The notes under the pieces were generated by a model. The model saw only the letters and a program-made list of their open reading frames with translations. It was not told where the DNA came from and ran no database searches. The translations under genes and the position numbers were made by a program. This document shows positions 39,613 through 42,933 of a stretch of 42,933 nucleotides of DNA, piece after piece. This DNA is from a virus. How positions within the stretch are numbered: the first letter of the stretch is position 1; each line of letters opens with the position of its first letter. The stretch is from positions 1 through 42,933 of the IMG/VR virus record IMGVR_UViG_3300030110_000964. One strand, given 5' to 3'.

Positions 39613-39963
39613 TTAGAGCTTGCCACGCTCTGTAGCAATCTCTGCTTCTTTATTTTTAAGCCAATTGCTATCAGTTCCTAAGATAGCTTCACGAATACGG
39701 CGAGGCGTAATTTCATTTTCAAGGATCGCAATACTTTTTATAATTACTTGCCGCGCCGCCACCGCATCGCTTGCGCTTTTGTTGAACGTGACTGTTTTTG
39801 CTGATGCGTCTACAACCCAATAGTCGGTGTGACCACCGGGGTTTTCCACAACAAAACCTCCGTGCTTTTCCACATGGGCATCAGCATCAGACTTGCTGTC
39901 GAAGTCCGCATATTTGTCTAATTTGTTGTTTGAAGTCTTAACGACTGCAATATAATTTTTCAT
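39613..39963 (-). CDS. Small hypothetical protein in the fibre cluster
   Basis: A 116-residue protein; start at ATG 39963 (MKNYIAVVKTSNNKLDKYAD) with GGAG 8 bases before. It has a beta-rich first part (GGFVVENPGGHTDYWVVDAS) and a helical charged second part (ILENEITPRRIREAILGTDS). Similar small proteins accompany phage fibres as assembly factors, which is inferred only from position. Its stop is 12 bases before the ATT-start gene. Confidence 0.7.
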   Translation of the reverse strand: MKNYIAVVKTSNNKLDKYADFDSKSDADAHVEKHGGFVVENPGGHTDYWVVDASAKTVTFNKSASDAVAARQVIIKSIAILENEITPRRIREAILGTDSNWLKNKEAEIATERGKL

Positions 39964-39967
39964 GAGA

Positions 39968-40549
39968 TCACTCCGAATGCGCAATAATGGTGCCGCTATT
40001 GTGAAAGGCATTTCCACTTAGCTCTATCTTCACTTGAGTGAGTTCTGCCGAGAGCGTCTTGGTCCCGGCGAAAGTGCAAGTAACATGAGAAGAAGATGTG
40101 TGCTGAAGTCCAATAGACCCGGTAATCGACCATTGATGTGTGCTACTACCTTCAGACCTAACTAACTGAATAACGCCCGTCATCAATTGGTTTGCATCAA
40201 AATTACCAGAGGTTCCAGTTGTATTAAAATGTGACGTAGCTGTTTGTTTACTTCCATCATTACCCCCAGAAATACTAACATACCCAGATGTTTCAATACC
40301 GCCAGCATCACCTAAAAGAACTTCTAGGTTTGCATCGCCAGTAACATCAAGGGCGCGACAAGTGATCCAGATATGTTTGGTTCCCGCCGCAAAGCCGGTA
40401 AAGGTGTGATCCGATCCAGAAGATAATGCTTGCGAAGATTGGTACGTCCAAGTGTCGCCAACAGAAATACCAGTAAGGTTTGCTCCAGACATAGCTGGCA
40501 ACGCTTGCGCGGTGTTAAGCATACGAGGGTCTAATAGTGTTTGTGCCAT
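39968..40549 (-). CDS. Fibre-associated structural protein
   Basis: A 193-residue protein starting MAQTLLDPRMLNTAQALPAM, then SGANLTGISVGDTWTYQSSQ. The N-terminal NTAQALPAMSGANLTGI block is typical of phage fibre proteins that carry a short trimerising head. The rest is beta-rich, Ser/Thr/Gly-rich. It lies in the fibre cluster and is compositionally more GC-rich than the internal virion genes. Probably a fibre tip or adaptor. Confidence 0.7.
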   Translation of the reverse strand: MAQTLLDPRMLNTAQALPAMSGANLTGISVGDTWTYQSSQALSSGSDHTFTGFAAGTKHIWITCRALDVTGDANLEVLLGDAGGIETSGYVSISGGNDGSKQTATSHFNTTGTSGNFDANQLMTGVIQLVRSEGSSTHQWSITGSIGLQHTSSSHVTCTFAGTKTLSAELTQVKIELSGNAFHNSGTIIAHSE

Positions 40550-40552
40550 CTT

Positions 40553-40879
40553 CTACTCCTTCGGGTACTTGTCTTTGACGGCCTTTAGTTGTGCCGCCAT
40601 TGCGTCTGAGAACGCACCCTTGTGGTATAGGTCATCAAGTTGATCCCCTATTGCAGGGTACTCTGCTGCACGTTTACCTTGGTATGCCGTTGACGCAATG
40701 TGAGCGTCATATTCAGTTTGAGCCGCTAAAATTTCATCGGCTGTTTTCTCTGAGATAGATGAACCAGATTCAAAAGTCACGATTGTTTTGTCATCATCTT
40801 TTCTGCAAGACACAAGTGCGCCAGCCCATTTATGTGTAATAGCACCAGCATAGATATTTCCAGAAACTGTTACGCTCAT
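40553..40879 (-). CDS. Tail fibre assembly-type small protein
   Basis: A 108-residue protein with YPAIGDQLDDLYHKGAFSDA followed by MAAQLKAVKDKYPK at the end. This C-terminal pattern (IGDQLD.L....D...A.....VK..YPK) is common in small phage proteins next to fibre genes, some of which help fibres assemble. It overlaps the upstream fibre gene by ATGA and precedes the 193-residue gene by 3 bases. Confidence 0.75.
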   Translation of the reverse strand: MSVTVSGNIYAGAITHKWAGALVSCRKDDDKTIVTFESGSSISEKTADEILAAQTEYDAHIASTAYQGKRAAEYPAIGDQLDDLYHKGAFSDAMAAQLKAVKDKYPKE

Positions 40880-41838
40880 GCTGAAATCTCCTTTAGGAAT
40901 AAAGTTGACTTTCTTGATCCTCCATAATCATCACCGGAAGTGCCAAAGTTCAAACGCCAAGTTGCTGAACCCTGCACGCCGATCCTCACCGAGTATGTCA
41001 CCGATCCCGCCGTTGCAGGGCTGTCCAGAATATGGATGGGGATCGACTGCGTTTGTGCTTGGCTGTTGGTCTGGTCGTAATCATAAGTGCCGATATTTGT
41101 GCTGCCGCGAAAAACCGCAACAATGGGTCCGAAAGCAACGTCATCAATACCAATTTGAAGCTGGCCTTCGATCAGGCATTTGTTGCTGTCGTCGGCCATT
41201 GTGATGGCTTGACTGCCGATCTCCGTTCCTTCGGTATTGGTCGGGACAGTATCGTCAAAAGGTATTGTTGTGGTTCCATTGGCTTTGGCTATGGTCATCT
41301 CGACAATCTGCAACAGAATACCGCCGCCAGCTTCAGCCCATGTCATTACACCCGAACCATTTGTTTGAAGAAACTCGTTTGCATTCCCATCCGTCGTAGG
41401 AAAGGTTAACGTGTATGAAGCTCCCGCGCTGTGTGCTGGTGATTTAAGTTTTATGCCGTGACTATTCTGAGAACAGTTAAGCTGTATATACCCGTCTGTA
41501 GTCCCGTCGCCTTTAATAGTTGCACCGGGTGCGGATGACGTAGAAACTAAATCGAGTTTCCCTCGCGTTACAGAGCTATCTTGAATGGTTGGTGCGGTGC
41601 CGGGTTTGTGTACGATGTAACTAAGAACTTCAACGCCACTGGTCACGCTGCTAGTCGTTGTTATTGTTGTGCCGCTTACCGAAAAGTCTACGCCGGGAGA
41701 TTGGAGTATGCCCCCAACCGTGAGCAACACAGAGTTCGTACTAGCAGTAGCATCAAGCGTGAATGAAGTGCCGCCACCTGTGCCGTGGTCTTTAAAAGTT
41801 ACGCCTTGATTGCCAGCAAAATTTAAAAAGTTACTCAT
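40876..41838 (-). CDS. Tail fibre protein
   Basis: A 320-residue protein. The first 80 residues (SFTLDATASTNSVLLTVGGI and LQSPGVDFSVSGTTITTTSS) match the N-terminal domain of many phage fibres, and SSVTRGKLDLVSTSSAPGAT follows, a shaft-like linker; a second domain from about 170 is beta-rich (TYSVRIGVQGSATWRLNFGT). The sampled sequence is notably GC-rich. It probably attaches to the tail and carries part of the receptor-binding function. Confidence 0.8.
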   Translation of the reverse strand: MSNFLNFAGNQGVTFKDHGTGGGTSFTLDATASTNSVLLTVGGILQSPGVDFSVSGTTITTTSSVTSGVEVLSYIVHKPGTAPTIQDSSVTRGKLDLVSTSSAPGATIKGDGTTDGYIQLNCSQNSHGIKLKSPAHSAGASYTLTFPTTDGNANEFLQTNGSGVMTWAEAGGGILLQIVEMTIAKANGTTTIPFDDTVPTNTEGTEIGSQAITMADDSNKCLIEGQLQIGIDDVAFGPIVAVFRGSTNIGTYDYDQTNSQAQTQSIPIHILDSPATAGSVTYSVRIGVQGSATWRLNFGTSGDDYGGSRKSTLFLKEISA

Positions 41839-41839
41839 A

Positions 41840-42886
41840 TTATGTCCACCTTAATACAACGCCTGAGACGCGGATTTCTTTGGTGTTAAGGGTTGTAACC
41901 CTGTACTTCATTGAAGTTCCACTAGGTTGCCCTGAGATGTCGGCACTGCCTTCATAATTGATGAAGTTGCTGTTTGTTGCGCCAGCCACAAGCGTCACGG
42001 TTGTCCAGTTGCTACCACCATCCCTGCTAATTTCAGCCTTGAGATCAGTGTTGATTGTTACTGAATCTACAGGGTCGGCTTGAACAGTGATAAAACCATT
42101 TGACGGTGCAGAAGCCGCAGTCAATGCACTACTAGTAAGGGTCATGTTAGCTGTTGAAACAGGCGTTCGTTCCAGTCGGACTTGATTAACAGCAATTACA
42201 GCTGAGCCATCCCATGAATCGATTCTTAATCGCCAATATCTATGCGCTCCAGCAGATGACCATGTATCGACCATCGGTGTGGTCTGACCGCCGGTAATAG
42301 TGTTTACGCTAGTCCAACTACTATTATTGTCGGAGTATTCCCATGCACCTCCAACATTTCCGTTGTAACCCCCTGACCAAGTGGCTGTGCCTTTAATAAT
42401 ATCCATTTCATTGCCAGAGCCAAAGTCAATGGCATACCACCAACTATTGTTACTGTTTGCTAAATCAACAGACTCAGGATTAAGACCAGTTGTTGCACCG
42501 CCGCCCAAGATATGAGCTTGAGAACCCCACGTTGTAGAGTCATCGGAAACAAGAGCTTCAAAATCGGGATTGTGATAATAGTCATTAGTAGCATCGTAGA
42601 GCGTTGTGGCCCCTGCTTTAGTACCCATCGTGTCACTGTCGAAGGGGTCAGCTTGACCATTCGCAAAGTTTAACGCTACACCTTTAACGTCTGCCATCTC
42701 AAGAGCTAACGCCCTTATATCTTTGTCAGATGCAAAACTAGCAGAAATTTTTTCAGTCGTTATTGCTGCATTAGCAATGTGGGCAGTATCAATAGAGCCG
42801 TCCACATAGTGTTGACTATCTATAGCATCATTAGAAATCTGAGATGCTTGTACGTTTGTTATGTTGCCCGTTAAAAAGCCTGACAT
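41840..42886 (-). CDS. Tail fibre protein with discoidin-like (F5/8 type C) carbohydrate-binding domain
   Basis: A 348-residue protein. The N-terminus (ISNDAIDSQHYVDGSIDTAH) is a T7-type fibre head. Residues about 105-245 form a discoidin-like domain: NNSWWYAIDFGSGNEMDIIK, GGAWEYSDNNSSWTSVNTIT and GAHRYWRLRIDSWDGSAVIA, a fold that often binds sugars. A beta-rich end follows. It is the probable receptor binder. The first 146 codons are repeated at the left end of the contig. It ends one base from the next gene. Confidence 0.82.
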   Translation of the reverse strand: MSGFLTGNITNVQASQISNDAIDSQHYVDGSIDTAHIANAAITTEKISASFASDKDIRALALEMADVKGVALNFANGQADPFDSDTMGTKAGATTLYDATNDYYHNPDFEALVSDDSTTWGSQAHILGGGATTGLNPESVDLANSNNSWWYAIDFGSGNEMDIIKGTATWSGGYNGNVGGAWEYSDNNSSWTSVNTITGGQTTPMVDTWSSAGAHRYWRLRIDSWDGSAVIAVNQVRLERTPVSTANMTLTSSALTAASAPSNGFITVQADPVDSVTINTDLKAEISRDGGSNWTTVTLVAGATNSNFINYEGSADISGQPSGTSMKYRVTTLNTKEIRVSGVVLRWT

Positions 42887-42933
42887 ATTACACGTCCTGT
42901 TCTAGATAACTAATGGTCGCTTCCAGTTTTGAG
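42449..42933. repeat. Terminal direct repeat, right copy
   Basis: Right partner of 1-485, with 9 mismatches, mostly at third codon positions. Joining the two copies gives a circular unit of 42,448 bp and makes the fibre gene and the 114-residue gene complete once each. Confidence 0.9.
42888..42933 (-). CDS. C-terminal end of the 114-residue virion-associated protein (cut by window edge)
   Basis: The last 15 codons and stop of the gene complete at 440-784, present again because of the terminal repeat. It differs at three third positions, all synonymous. Not a separate gene. Confidence 0.8.
   Translation of the reverse strand, partial: SKLEATISYLEQDV

Noticed and set aside
1-42933. Phage RNA polymerase, integrase, lysogeny repressor or transposon
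   Set aside because: All larger frames were accounted for and none carried the motifs of these proteins; no insertion-sequence-like inverted repeats were seen.

Overview
The window is essentially one complete genome of a tailed phage with T7-type (podovirus) morphogenesis and replication proteins, probably an uncultured marine phage assembled from a metagenome. The first and last 485 bases are a direct repeat with 9 mismatches, so the contig closes into a circle of about 42,448 bp; 7 of the 9 mismatches are synonymous, which points to strain variation rather than sequencing error. No integrase, repressor-type lysogeny module, tRNA or phage RNA polymerase was found, so a lytic phage transcribed by the host sigma70 polymerase is the simplest reading. 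Four near-consensus sigma70 promoters support this. The host cannot be named from sequence; the B12-dependent ribonucleotide reductase, ThyX, DUF2958 and GP88-type genes fit a marine bacterial host.

Layout. (1) 10.17-11.01 kb is a divergent, gene-free control region: two minus-strand promoters, eight palindromic 19-bp units that look like Fur boxes, 10-bp direct repeats with a 20-bp period, and a 17-bp palindromic operator found three times at the start of the rightward arm. It is the best origin/early-control candidate. (2) 11.0-26.3 kb, plus strand: a run of small early genes, then GP88, a C5 cytosine methyltransferase, primase-helicase, family A DNA polymerase, ssDNA-binding protein (own promoter), a PD-(D/E)XK Fe-S exonuclease, endonuclease I (resolvase), a metallophosphoesterase, an ArfA-like peptide, a MazG-like enzyme, class II ribonucleotide reductase and ThyX. 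(3) 10.17 kb leftward through 1, across the junction, to 26.22 kb, minus strand: a secreted protein, a probable small terminase, four tiny lysine-rich genes, large terminase, portal, scaffold, capsid, a decoration-like protein, a UUCG terminator, a fibre gene cluster, membrane proteins, tail tubular proteins A and B, three internal virion proteins, endolysin and holin. The two arms converge and overlap by 75 bp at 26.22-26.30 kb.

How it works together. Early rightward genes degrade and recycle nucleotides (exonuclease, resolvase, RNR, ThyX, MazG-like) and replicate DNA with a T7-like minimal replisome. The leftward arm packages DNA through the portal into an HK97-fold capsid, builds a short tail with fibres, and ends in lysis. 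Genes are packed with ATGA or TAATG overlaps, so translational coupling is widespread. Many genes are too short for ordinary ORF calling; those with a clear ribosome binding site were added here by reading the sequence. The most unusual items are the Fur-box-like array, the shared promoter start-site motif, an apparent ATT start codon and the ArfA-like peptide.
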